A DNA stretch of 64,000 bases from Sabethes cyaneus (lineage: Eukaryota; Arthropoda; Insecta; Diptera; Culicidae): positions 32,245,964 through 32,309,963 of the forward strand of contig NC_071355.1 of assembly GCF_943734655.1 (NCBI RefSeq). The letters run 5' to 3'. Below the pieces are notes generated by a model, which searched no databases, was not told the DNA's origin, and saw only the letters and a list, made by a program, of their open reading frames with translations. Numbering within the stretch: position 1 is the first letter of the stretch; every line of letters begins with the position of its first letter. A program made the position numbers and the translations under genes. This document shows positions 1 through 9,584 of the stretch, in pieces.

Positions 1-544
1 TTTGCCACCAATTGAAAGTCAATTTACAGTTTATGTGTAACTTCAATAGTAACCATTTTGTAACTATACATGTTACATATTGGTTATTGAGTAACTGTTA
101 ATGCAACCAGATTTAGTTACATAAGTTGCGCTATTTCGGTTACACAACTGTTATATTTTAGGTTACTGTAACCGAAGTTTTACATTTAAATTTGTCGCAT
201 ATCAGCCGCTGCGACTCAATCGTGACAACGTGTGCTACTTGGGTTACCCTATTAGTGTTGTGTCCTGAATACCACATGTGGATTCATTGATCTTGCGTTT
301 TTATAATTCTTGTGGTATTTCATTTCAACAAAATCATTGGCTTGATTGAAAAAAAAAGAGAGGAAATTCAAATTAGAAAGTAGAATAATAAAATAAAAAA
401 TAGAAGGTTTTCTAAGGTTAACAGATACTCAGGTTGCCAATTCATTTCCATCTCTAGATGTTGTCTTCTGTAAACTGTCTCCTGTAAACAAAGTTGAGCA
501 GTTTATTGCATGTATCGTGGTGGCGTGGCTTTTAAATATGTAGG
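1..544. other. AT-rich intergenic DNA, no gene seen
   Basis: AT-rich sequence with several short GTTAC/GTAAC runs in the first 180 bases. I find no coding signal, RNA gene or clear repeat boundary. Confidence 0.5.
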
Positions 545-1510
545 TAGGGGAATTGTGTATAACGTGCCCCCACTGGCCAATGTGCCCCCCCCCCCCCTTC
601 GTTTTTCCCTAAACAAGCGAAATCAAAATGCAAAACCACCCAGAAACCATAGTATTTGATGGAACTAGCCTACTATGCAAGTATGACAGTTGTCTCATGC
701 TGTAAAAACAAAACAAAAATAAATTTGTTTTTGAGCAGCTTCCGATGTAACTTTTGGCGTCATTTCCACAAGCTATTTTCTTGTCAAAATCTGTAAATAA
801 CCAGTTGTTGCGATTCGATTGTGTGAAGTGAACTTCAAAAAGACATCCCTGCTAAAATGACGGTTTGAAACGCTTTATTTGCTTTAGCATTTAATATTTT
901 TTCAAATAAGTAAAAGCAGGCCAAAATGCCCCACTTGCGGTGGTGCAATTTGCCCCCCCCCCTTGCAAATGTGGCTATAAACACATGTAAACAGATCTAA
1001 GTTGAAGTCAATTGTCATTATTTAATTCAGTTAGTATTGTAGAGTAACCGTGGTGGGAATAATTGATTACCAACGTCCAGATTCCAGGTAATTCAACTAC
1101 GCGGTGAGAAATGCCACAGCTGCGGTATAATGTGCCCCACGCAGAAAAGAAAAAGTGCACCAGAGAGCCGAAACTAGCTTTATTTTATATAACAATACGA
1201 TATTTTGAAAACAAAGGAAATAGTTTTACTTTCTGCAAAGTAGAGTTGGTCTGTCACTGGTAGAAATACTCAAATTACCGCATTGGGCATATTATACCGC
1301 AGGTGGGGCATTTTACCCCGCGCAGACGAGAAACACAACATTTAGGTGCTTTTATTAAATAATTCCTAGCATATTTATTCCACAATACTAAATGAAATAA
1401 ACAATTCTAATTGGTTGACATATACTCGTAGTTATCACGTTAATTTGGGGAAGTATAACAGAGATATATCCATTTACTCTTAGGGGGGCACATTATACAC
1501 AATTCCCCTA
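545..1510. mobile_element. 966-bp nonautonomous inverted-repeat element (MITE-like)
   Basis: The ends are an inverted repeat. The left end reads TAGGGGAATTGTGTATAA followed by CGTGCCCC. The right end is its reverse complement with one change before GTGCCCC. Both ends abut a TA dinucleotide (545-546 and 1,509-1,510), as expected for Tc1/mariner-like insertion. The interior has no reading frame but repeats motifs such as TGCCCCAC and GGTGGGGCATTTTA, as well as two poly-C runs near 586 and 952. I infer a nonautonomous DNA transposon; the superfamily is not proven. Confidence 0.7.
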
Positions 1511-2562
1511 TAGCATACAGATACTGGGCGTGGCACATGAGAAGAGAATTCTACTAACTGTTTTAAAACAAACTTCTATTTTGTTTTATTATGTTTCAAA
1601 ATGAGTAGGTATCGATTTTTTGCCGTAAACATAAATCAGTGACTAAATCAACATCGTCGTAAATTACAGCATAATTTCCACGCCAGGTTTTGTCAAAAAA
1701 AGTATTAAATTGCTCAAGTCCGATCGATTTCCAATAGTTTGGTTTCGTTTGATTGGTCCTCAAATATATGAGTTAAGGATTTGAAATGTTATCCATCATC
1801 CTTTCTACTTGCAATCAATTTAGTTCAAATCGATTAAGGAACCTATGCGAAAATGCGGTTTCGTGTTTTGCTTATTTTTATGCATAACTTTTTAGCTAAA
1901 AGTCAGACCAAAATGAAATTCAATACCCAAGTAACAATTCCAAGTTTTACTACGTTCCTATAGTGGTTTTCATGACCAATTTTATAAAACCGCTAATAAA
2001 ACTATGAGCACCACCAGAACTTTCTGATGACCACTATAAAATTGCTTTCTGACCAAGTGGCCCACTCCTCAAAATGTTTTCAAAACCGCTCGTCGCTTTT
2101 CGCATTTCGCATTTCGCTTTTCTCTTTTCTGGCAAAAGCTAAATAAGTTCACTAGCTTTGTCAACTTGAAAATATATCCGTGAGCAGAAAAGTTAAGGTT
2201 TTACTGACAGATCATTCTGAACGATTTGGTTTATAGCGACCAGAATAAAATATCCCATAGAATATTTATTAAATTTTAAGCAATTTCATTGGTTTGTAGC
2301 ATGTGCGCATTTAATTTCATCTAGCATATTGATACGATAGGTTGATGAAATCAGCGGGTCAATGAAATTTTGTAATTTTCGAAAACTAGTTGTTTTAACA
2401 AATTAAAAATATTCAGTTAGTCAATTTCAATTTCTAGCAAAATCATTTTAGTTGCTTCCTGTGACAGGAAAACCGATTGATAATAACTTTTTTTTCTGTA
2501 AAACACTTTGCTTTGATGAATTGATGTTTGCGAGCTAAAACGAAATACTAGAATATTGCAAT
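1511..2562. other. AT-rich noncoding DNA with a MITE remnant
   Basis: No coding signal. Bases 1,926 to about 2,070 hold a sequence that starts CCCAAGTAACAATTCCAAG and runs through TTTTCATGACCAATTTTAT. The same sequence, split by a later insertion, recurs near 63,169-63,860. The opposite end of this copy is not recognisable. Confidence 0.5.
1926..2070. repeat. CCCAAG-type MITE family, partial copy
   Basis: The start CCCAAGTAACAA is shared with the repeats at 58,015-58,122 and 63,169, and CCCAAGTAACA with the element at 23,787-24,193. The body aligns by eye to the 63.2/63.7-kb copy, including the phrase CCAGAACTTTCTGATGACC. Only one terminus is visible here. Confidence 0.55.
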
Positions 2563-4470
2563 ACACTTACTTACTTAGGTAGCTCGCCGTCCTAAGACAA
2601 AGCCTGTTGAACAAAGTTTCTCCATGTAACTCGGTTGAGGGCTACCGCTCTCCAATTCCTCGGACACCGAGTACTCTCCGCCAGATCTCGCTAAACCTGG
2701 TCTAACCATCTTGCTCGCTGCACCCCTGGTCGTCTTGTTCCTACCGGATTTGAGGCGAACACCATCTTTGCAGGGTAGTTGTCCGGCATTCTTGCAACAT
2801 GCCCTGCCCATCGTATCCGTCCAGCTTTAGCCACCTTCTGGATGGGTTCGCCATAGAGCTGTGCGAGTTCATGGTTCATCCTCCGCCTCCATACTCCGTT
2901 CTCCTGTACGCTGCTGAAGATCGTTCTTAGCACTCGTCGTTCGAAAACTCCGAGCACTCGCAGGTCATCCTTGAGCATTGTCCATGTTTCATGCCCGTAG
3001 AGAACAACCGGTCTAATAAACGTCTTGTACAGGGTGCACTTTGTACGGGGACTTAGTCTGCTCGACCGCAATTGCTTATGGAGCCCATAGTAAACACAAC
3101 TTCCGCTGATAATACGCCTCCGAATCTCACGGCTGGTATCATTGTCCGCCATTACCAGTGAGCCAAGGTAGACAAATTCATCGACTACCTCAAACTCATT
3201 GCCGTCGATCAATATACCCCAAGCGGTGTCGTTCGGCCTCGGTTCCGCTGACCAGCACGTACTTTGTTTTAGACGTATTTACCTTTAACCCAATCTTTTC
3301 TGCTTCGCGCTTTAGTCTGGTGTAGTGTTCAGCCACTGCCACAGATGTTCTGCTGATAAAATCCATGTCATCGGCAAAGCAGACGAATTGACTAGATTTG
3401 TTGAATATCGTGCCCCGCGTGTTGATATCCGCTCGGTTCATAACACCTTGCAGCGCTATGTTGAACAGCAGGCATGAAAGACCATCACCTTGACGAAGCC
3501 CTCTGTGTGATTCGAATGAACTTGACAATCCACCCGAAATCCGAACACAGCACTGTGTACCATCCATCGTAGATTTAATCAGTTTGATGAGCTTCCTGGG
3601 GAAACTGTTCTCGTCCATGATTTTCCATAGCTCTTTCCGGTCGATGGTATTATGTGCGGCTTTGAAGTCAACGAATAAATGATACGTGGGAACTCTGTAT
3701 TCACGGCCCTTTTGGAGGATTTGCCGCAGTGTAAATATTTGATCCGTTGTAGACCGACCTTCGACGAAGCCGGCTTGATAAGTTCCCACAAATCTATTCG
3801 CAATTGGTGATAGACGGCGGAAAATGATTTGGGACAGCACTTTATAAGCGGCATTGAGAACGGTGATCGCTCGATAGTTCTCACAGTCCAACTTGTTGTC
3901 CTTTTTATAGATCGGGCAGATAACCCCATCTTTCCACTCCTCCGGTATTCCAAATTCCGTATCCTGTTCCGTATCCCAAATTCTAACAATTAGTCGGTGT
4001 AGACCAACGGCCAGCTTTTCTGGTCCCATTTTTATAAGCTCCGCTCCGATGCCATCTTTTCCAGCTGACTTGTTGTTCTTTAGCTGCATGATAGCCTCCT
4101 TAACTTCGCCTATCGTTGGGACTGGCACCTCTTCTCCGTTTGTAGCACCATCGAAATCGCTTTCCCTGCCGCCATGGTTCTCCAGACTCCAACTGGGCGC
4201 CATTCAGGTGTTCGTCGAAATGCTGCTTCCACCTATCGGTCACCTCACGATCGTCCGTCAGAATACTGCCAGTCTTATCCCGACACATTTCGGCTCGCGG
4301 CACAAGGCTTTCGCGGGATTCTTGCAGTTTCTGGCAGAACTTTAGCGTTTTATGAGAACGATGCAGTCGGGCCAATTTTGCATATACGTGCTCTTCCAGG
4401 TAGCGCTTTCTCCCGGAAGATTTGGTTTCGCTGTATCGTCTTCTGTTTGTGTTTTTCGGGTTCTTCAAAT
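2563..4470 (-). mobile_element. RTE-clade non-LTR retrotransposon, 5-prime truncated, RT region (pseudogene)
   Basis: This copy encodes most of a reverse transcriptase on the minus strand. Visible in order are the linker (KQHFDEHLNGA), finger motifs (NKSAGKDGIGAELIK, WKDGVICPIYKK), motif A (LFVDFKAAHNTID), motif B (GLRQGDGLSCLLFNIAL), motif C (CFADDMDFI; FADD at 3,367-3,378) and the C-terminal domain (YGHETW, RRMNHELAQLYG, GRIRWAGHVARMPD). The 3-prime end has an (AAGT)n-type tail at 2,565-2,578, usual for RTE elements in mosquitoes. It is dead. Compared with the copy at 26.4-29 kb it lacks 5 bases near 3,207, which shifts the frame, and has a stop near 2,690 after LDQV. The 5-prime half is absent beyond about 4,470. 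It resembles mosquito JAM1-like RTE elements; this is recognition by motif, not by search. Confidence 0.9.
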
Positions 4471-5027
4471 TCTTTGACGAGCCGGAACGTCATCACTGAA
4501 CCTCCGGGACGGAACGATTTCCCATGGAGGGCCATCAGCACAGCGGACAACCAGTACATTAAAACGGGATCGCGGTAGACGTTACCAAAGCCGCTAATCT
4601 CATCCTCGTCACGCATGCGCCAGCGACTCGGGGATTGACCAACGTCGTGAACTATCCGGTCCATAACGACAGCAGTTTGGGGACTCCTGGGCCGCAGGGA
4701 CCACTATTCAACACCGTAAACACCGATCTCGTGGAAACGGCATCACGGTGAGCATTATCCAGTCAGCAGCTTTAAACATAACCTCACCGAACCTCAGCGA
4801 AGCGTCGAGTGACCCGCTTTGCGGCACACTAGACGTAACCAGACCATCGTAAAATCTGGCCACGCCAAATACGACCAATCAACGTGTAGCCAATGGCAAC
4901 CACCCCTCCGTTTACGTCGAATAAACTAACCAGAAAAGGTACGTTTTGTGATAGGTCAGTCCACACATCCAAAATCTCCTCCATAACCACAACGCCCTGG
5001 GACTTGGAAGCAAAAGAAGCCTTTCCT
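4471..5027. other. Unassigned segment between two RTE pieces
   Basis: This stretch separates an RT half (below 4,470) from an endonuclease half (above 5,028), both on the minus strand. It matches neither half nor the RTE linker seen at 27.5-27.8 kb. Its composition is balanced, and minus-strand frames are moderately open with stops (for example a frame through GNVYRDPVLMYWLSAVLMAL). I do not recognise a family. It may be an insertion in one RTE element or captured host sequence. Confidence 0.35.
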
Positions 5028-5329
5028 CTAGCTTGACCTTTTCCGCGCTTCGAGTGAGTGCGCGTAGTTTGCGGCGGCGTCTGACTGCTTCAACCGCGCG
5101 AGATTTAACCGAGACCTACGTTGGTACCGAATGTTGTTCCAAATAGAGAGTTTTAGGTGCATCCTGACTATCATTAGGTAAAGGTCCGAGTCAACATAAG
5201 CGCTTCGACAGAATCTGACGTCGATAATGTCTGAAAAGTGCCGGCGATCGATCTGTAATTCTGTCTGATTTGGTGACATCCAGGTATATTTGTGTTGGAG
5301 TCTCTGCTGGAAAAAGGTACTACGTACGA

Positions 5330-6706
5330 CAGGGGCGTAGCCAGAAATTTTTCTTAGGGGGGGTTTTACAAAAAAAAAATTACATAGCCTAACCTTAAGG
5401 GGTTTATTCAGGAAATGGGGAATTATTTTCAATCATCATAAGCTTTTTTGATTTATACTCCGGGTTCTTCATTTGACTTCAAAAATAAACAAATTGATAT
5501 GAAAGAATCTTCAAATCTTGGCTGGGAGAGACTATTAGTGTCAATAGGATCGAGTCCCTTCCAAGCGCGGCAAAAGTCGAGATAAGTTGACAGCTTAACC
5601 TGCATGCTTTTCAACATCGTCCTTGAGAAGATGATTCGACGAGCAAAATCGAAACGAGAGACTCAATTTTCAGTGAAAGTATCAAACTTCTTGGCTACGC
5701 AGATGACTTTGATAGTGTGGACCGAAACTGCGCAACGGCGGAGGCCATCTAGTAGGATTGGGCTAAAAGTAAATGCATCGCAGGCCAAATACATGATTGG
5801 TAGAGACTCAACAAGACGAACGTGCACTTTTCGAGATCCTACGGCGCATTTAAGCAGAAAATCGTCTACTTTGCCCTTCGCAAAACGCTTCCATCCGCTA
5901 GCGAACGATAGCCACCGTACGATGCTGACATAGTACATAGCCCTTATTAGACCGATAGTTTTTATGGATTTGAAGATACTCAGGGAGGACAGCCCGCACT
6001 TGCGGACGATATTTCATGAAGCAAAAGCTGGAAGCGAAGAGCGGCGGAGGTACACTAGAATCTCTTTTTACGTCCATTTATTTTACGTGATTTCCTTTTG
6101 CGTCAATATTTATACATACGGAATTTGAATTAATGTGGTCTCGTTTTACGTCTAAGATTTGAATTAACGTCCACCCTTTCTTCGACCGATTGTTCTTACG
6201 TCCCATAATAGTGGACGTAAAACGAAGTTTGCGTGTATATGAATCACGAGCAGCAGACACAACTTGGGGAGATTACCATCGGACATCTGGTAACGGTAAA
6301 CTACGGTGGACCGGACAGTCATAAGGAATAAGTTTCTATTTAACAACCCCAAGGGCACCCAGAATAGAGGGGCTCTACGTGCGAGATGACTCAACTTGAT
6401 CTTGCGATTTGCGCCTTCTGAAACGCCTGGAAAATCGGCGACGAGTAACCCAAGATTGAGTTGCATACAGTCGACTAGTTGAAACAGCACGAGGTCTATG
6501 CTACTGACGACGACATCGTACAACTAATTCCGTAAATTTCGTAAATAATTCCGACGAGGATCGTACAACTAATTCCGTAAATCTTCCTGTGCTCTAAGCA
6601 ATTGGTAGCAGAAATTTCAAGCTTCAAAGTGTAGAACAAATTTTCGTCTGAATTTTCGTGAAAACCCCTACCCCCCCCCCCCCTCCCCCCCGTCGCTACA
6701 CCCATG
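5330..6706 (+). mobile_element. hAT-like composite transposon carrying a captured RTE RT fragment, copy A
   Basis: The element begins CAGGGGCGTAGCCAG and ends GTCGCTACACCCATG, so the ends are inverted copies of CAKGGGYGTAGC. It is flanked by a perfect 8-bp duplication ACGTACGA at 5,322-5,329 and 6,707-6,714. An 8-bp duplication and CA(G)G-type ends are hAT features. Inside are a G run, an AT-rich leader, a short GGCTGGGAGAG segment and then, from about 5,580, an RTE-type RT fragment on the plus strand: HAFQHR-like start, LGYADDFD (YADD at 5,696-5,707), IGLKVNAS.AKYMIGR and a C-terminal WTGQS region near 6,310. The fragment has several frameshifts. No transposase is present, so the element is nonautonomous. 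The same composite occurs at 53,656-55,367. Confidence 0.85.
6062..6227. mobile_element. Short MITE inserted in composite copy A
   Basis: The ends are inverted repeats: CTCTTTTTACGTCCAT on the left, and on the right the reverse complement reads CTTCGTTTTACGTCCAC. It splits the RT-derived frame between a YTR-like residue run and VYMNHE, and it is absent from composite copy B. Motif TTTTACGT recurs inside. The target duplication is not clear. Confidence 0.6.
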
Positions 6707-7445
6707 ACGTACGACCATGTTCTTGGATGCAGCAAAGTCGGTAAGTCTTAGGCCTATTCCGTGGTTAATTGGAGAGCGCTGAACCTCCGATCACCGGTTT
6801 GTATTTCTCCTTCTGGCCGATATGAACACTGCACGTAGAATTCATCCTTGTCGTCGTCGGTAGTTCTGAAGTGAGGGCTCTGCTCGTTGAAGACGCTTAT
6901 GTTAAGGAACCGGCCCATAATTCTCAACCCGCAGATTCGAGGATTGATTGGCTACCATCTAGTCATGTGTTCCCGCATCTCACACATCACTATCAAAGCT
7001 GTACTAAGCTCCCGTGTGTGTTGCCGCAGCTCTGGTGGATGGTGAAATCCATCTCTGAACGAATCTCTGAACGAACTAGTGAGGAAGCCTGCCAGTCGTA
7101 GGCGAAATACGTATCTGTCAGGAATAAAATATACATAGTAGAATTAAATTGGAGAAGTTTTCTTTTTATTTAATTTCCACGAATTTTCTTGTTCTTCTTT
7201 CATTGCTTAGCTTTTTTCGAGTGTTTTGAGACCTCTTTCCCTGTCAGCATTCGACGTAGGCTTCCACCGGGGTTAGTTAGTCGATCTCTACTAAGGTTGC
7301 TCGAATCCCGGCTGGTACCACGAGGAGGTAAGGATAGGAGTTGCTGAATAAGAGGCTGTGAACTGCTGTAAAATCTATTTTATTCCTACAACTGCGCAGG
7401 GCACCGACGGTACGCATTATTAAGCTGATTACCAGTCTTCTTGAT

Positions 7446-8430
7446 CTTGATCAATATTAATAGTAAACTTCAGGGCTTAGGTGTGTCTCTGAAACCATTT
7501 TATTGATAGATTTGGCGTCGGATGTTAGTAAACAGAAAAATTGCAACTTTCCACCCGGAAAGAGTATTCTTCTCAAAATATCATGCATGAAATATTTTAT
7601 AATCTTAAGTGTCCGTTATGGGAATAAAAAACCAATGTCCTGCATTATGATTCGATCGAAGCCAGAATTCCAAACCGATTAGAATTTGATACAGCCAAAC
7701 ATTAGTTACATATATTACTAGCAGACCCGCTATAGTTACGTTCCCATCGTAATCCCCCGTGACCGTGACAATCACCTCCAATTGAAGCAGTTACAAGAAA
7801 GCTTACTTAAATATTTGATTAACATCCCCACTCGATTCGTTGCGCTTGCTTTCCACTGCTTTACAACGAACGGACCCATTCCGACCCACAGTGAAATGGA
7901 ACGCTTTTCGAGATCGACTCATCACCAAATTCTTCCACACCGGCCGGCCGGGGTCGGTCGGCTATTTAGCTCCCAACAAGTGTCGATCGAACAAAAGCCA
8001 AACACGCTCTATCACTTCCCACCCCCTTTTGCGGCTAGGTTCGATCGGTCCTTCTGGGACTTCCAGCAGCAACTAAATTAGAGACCCGAACTACTCCGTC
8101 CGGATGGATGGACCGGCGGACGGACGAACGGCAGCGAAGGCAGTAGCCTCAACAATTCGATGCGACCAATTCAATTCCAAATTTGCTGCCCGCTCCTTCG
8201 CTGTCGTAATTCTCCTCACCCAACATCAATGATGGAATGGTTGGTGATTCGAACCGAACGAACGGTTAGGTTTCAACATTTGGGCTGCCAACAATACGTG
8301 TGTAATTAATTGATTTTGTGTCCGATTACCATTGGTGCCTTAATGAGCGTTTTATTCATTGGACGGGTGATTAGCCTGCGTGTCGAGACGAGGTTTGTGA
8401 TTTTTTAAAATATATGAGAAACAGCCAAAG
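7446..8430. other. Gene-flanking DNA downstream of the cysteine-rich gene
   Basis: The part from about 7,780 to 8,300 is more GC-rich, with CCGGCCGG and CGGACGGACGAACGG runs, and looks like low-copy host DNA. Open frames at 7,782-8,081 overlap each other, show no domain and are probably chance. No RNA gene seen. Confidence 0.45.
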
Positions 8431-8444
8431 TTCACAAATAAGCA

Positions 8445-8450
8445 TTTATT
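8445..8450 (-). promoter_or_regulatory. Polyadenylation signal AATAAA of the cysteine-rich gene
   Basis: On the minus strand AATAAA lies 33 bases past the TAA stop at 8,484-8,486. The position and sequence fit an animal poly(A) signal and support the gene model above it. Confidence 0.6.
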
Positions 8451-8483
8451 TGAACGTACAATTTGGAAAGTTTCGTTGGTTTT

Positions 8484-9584
8484 TTAGCAATAGCAGGTGT
8501 AGCACGGTTCCGAACAGCAGGGTATTTCGCAGCTCTGTGTGACGGCCTGTCCTGACAGGCTGGTTCCTTCCCCATATTCGGTGTTGGGACAGCACTGATA
8601 GGCTGGTTTTGGACATGTGCGATTAACGAATACAGTGTGAACCGTTGCAAAGGTGGTCTCCATCTGCCTATGATAACGTTGACGATGTTCCGGAACCACG
8701 GGTTTCTGAAACATCCGTCATTCGAATGCTATTTTTTCTGAAAACTAACCTCAAACTTACCGTAACACTGACTGGACCACAGTAGCACGGATCGTATCCG
8801 TGGTAGGATTTCATGTAGGTCGAATTGCACATATCATTTTTATTTAACTTTTTAGTGTACATTTTTCTCCGTTGGCGTTGGTGACAGAAATTTTCCTCTT
8901 TGCAAACAACTAATTTCGATTGCTGCTGACGTGCATATCAAAGCGCAGCCTACTGGAGTTTCTTGAGCAGCCTCCACCTTCGTCATCACATCCACCCACT
9001 GCAATAGCGGTAGGTTCGCGTTGGCTTTTAATGTGGCGCAAGTCCGGATCATCGTTTCGCACCAGACAACTGTTACACTCCTTCGGCGGTGGCGGGCAGA
9101 GTCTCGGTTTGCAGTGACAAACCGGCAAATAGCAGTCCGGATTTTGAGCAATAGCTTGAGCCGTTCGGACACGATGCAATGCACAACAGGGATCACCTTT
9201 CGGCTTCTTAACACAACACTTTTCGACGCAAATTACGGGACGTAAAATCGGTGGCGGAGGACACGGTGGTGCATCCGGTTTGCACTTCGGCTGACGTTCC
9301 GGTTTAGCACTTACACAGCACTGGCAGTTGCAACGGCAACCTTTGACCACCGGCACGGCGGTGAAATCTATCTGCTGTATCGATCTCACGCAAGAGGTAG
9401 TACTGGTGCAGGACGACCGCCTGGATGCGGCAGGACTGGGAACTGCCGCCACGATGCGCATACATTGACAGGGACGTGCACATTTCTTGCAGTGATTTTC
9501 CGGGTAACTCACGGACGGAGTATCATCCTCGCTGCAACCCGGGGCAATAAAATCCGAAGAATAGGTGGACAAAAAACGGGACAT
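8484..9584 (-). CDS. Cysteine-rich protein of unknown function, three predicted exons
   Basis: Predicted exon 1 runs from ATG at 9,584 to about 8,978, exon 2 from about 8,909 to 8,761, and exon 3 from 8,705 to the stop at 8,484, giving roughly 325 residues. The second intron (8,706-8,760, 55 bp) is well supported: donor GTAAGT, acceptor GTTTCAG, phase 0, and both sides are cysteine-rich. The first intron is less sure. A 68-bp intron with AAG/GTGGAG donor and AAATTAG acceptor keeps the frame; donors at 8,989 (same acceptor) or 8,999 (acceptor ending 8,926) also do. Exon 1 has CxxC and CC clusters (HCKKCARPCQCM, CRCNCQCCVSAKP, CPPPPILRPVICVEKCC, DPCCALH) and two CPPPP motifs. Exon 3 ends CSEPCYTCYC. 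There is no signal peptide or membrane segment at the chosen start. Such composition occurs in structural or metal-binding proteins, for example sperm or cuticle-associated ones, but I do not recognise the family. An upstream acceptor-like TTTTAG just before the ATG could mean a further 5-prime exon. Confidence 0.65.

Larger units (their letters stand above)
5028..7445 (-). mobile_element. RTE retrotransposon, endonuclease half, interrupted by a hAT-like insertion
   Basis: Minus-strand pieces at 6,715-7,445 and 5,028-5,321 read across the hAT-like insertion as one AP-endonuclease domain. Visible pieces are a degenerate WWPIN-like start near 6,950 (codons ..RW-stop-PINPRICGLRI), GRFLNISVFNEQSPH, DDDKDEFYVQ, then GIGLRLTDFAASKNMVV directly before the insertion and FQQRLQHKYTWMSPNQTE, IDRRHFSDIIDVR and YVDSDLYLMIVRMHLK after it. 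The 5-prime leader (7,195-7,445) matches the leader of the RTE copy at 28,760-29,020. Frameshifts and stops make it a pseudogene. It may be the 5-prime half of the same element as 2,563-4,470, with 4,471-5,027 inserted between them; that is inference. Confidence 0.8.
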
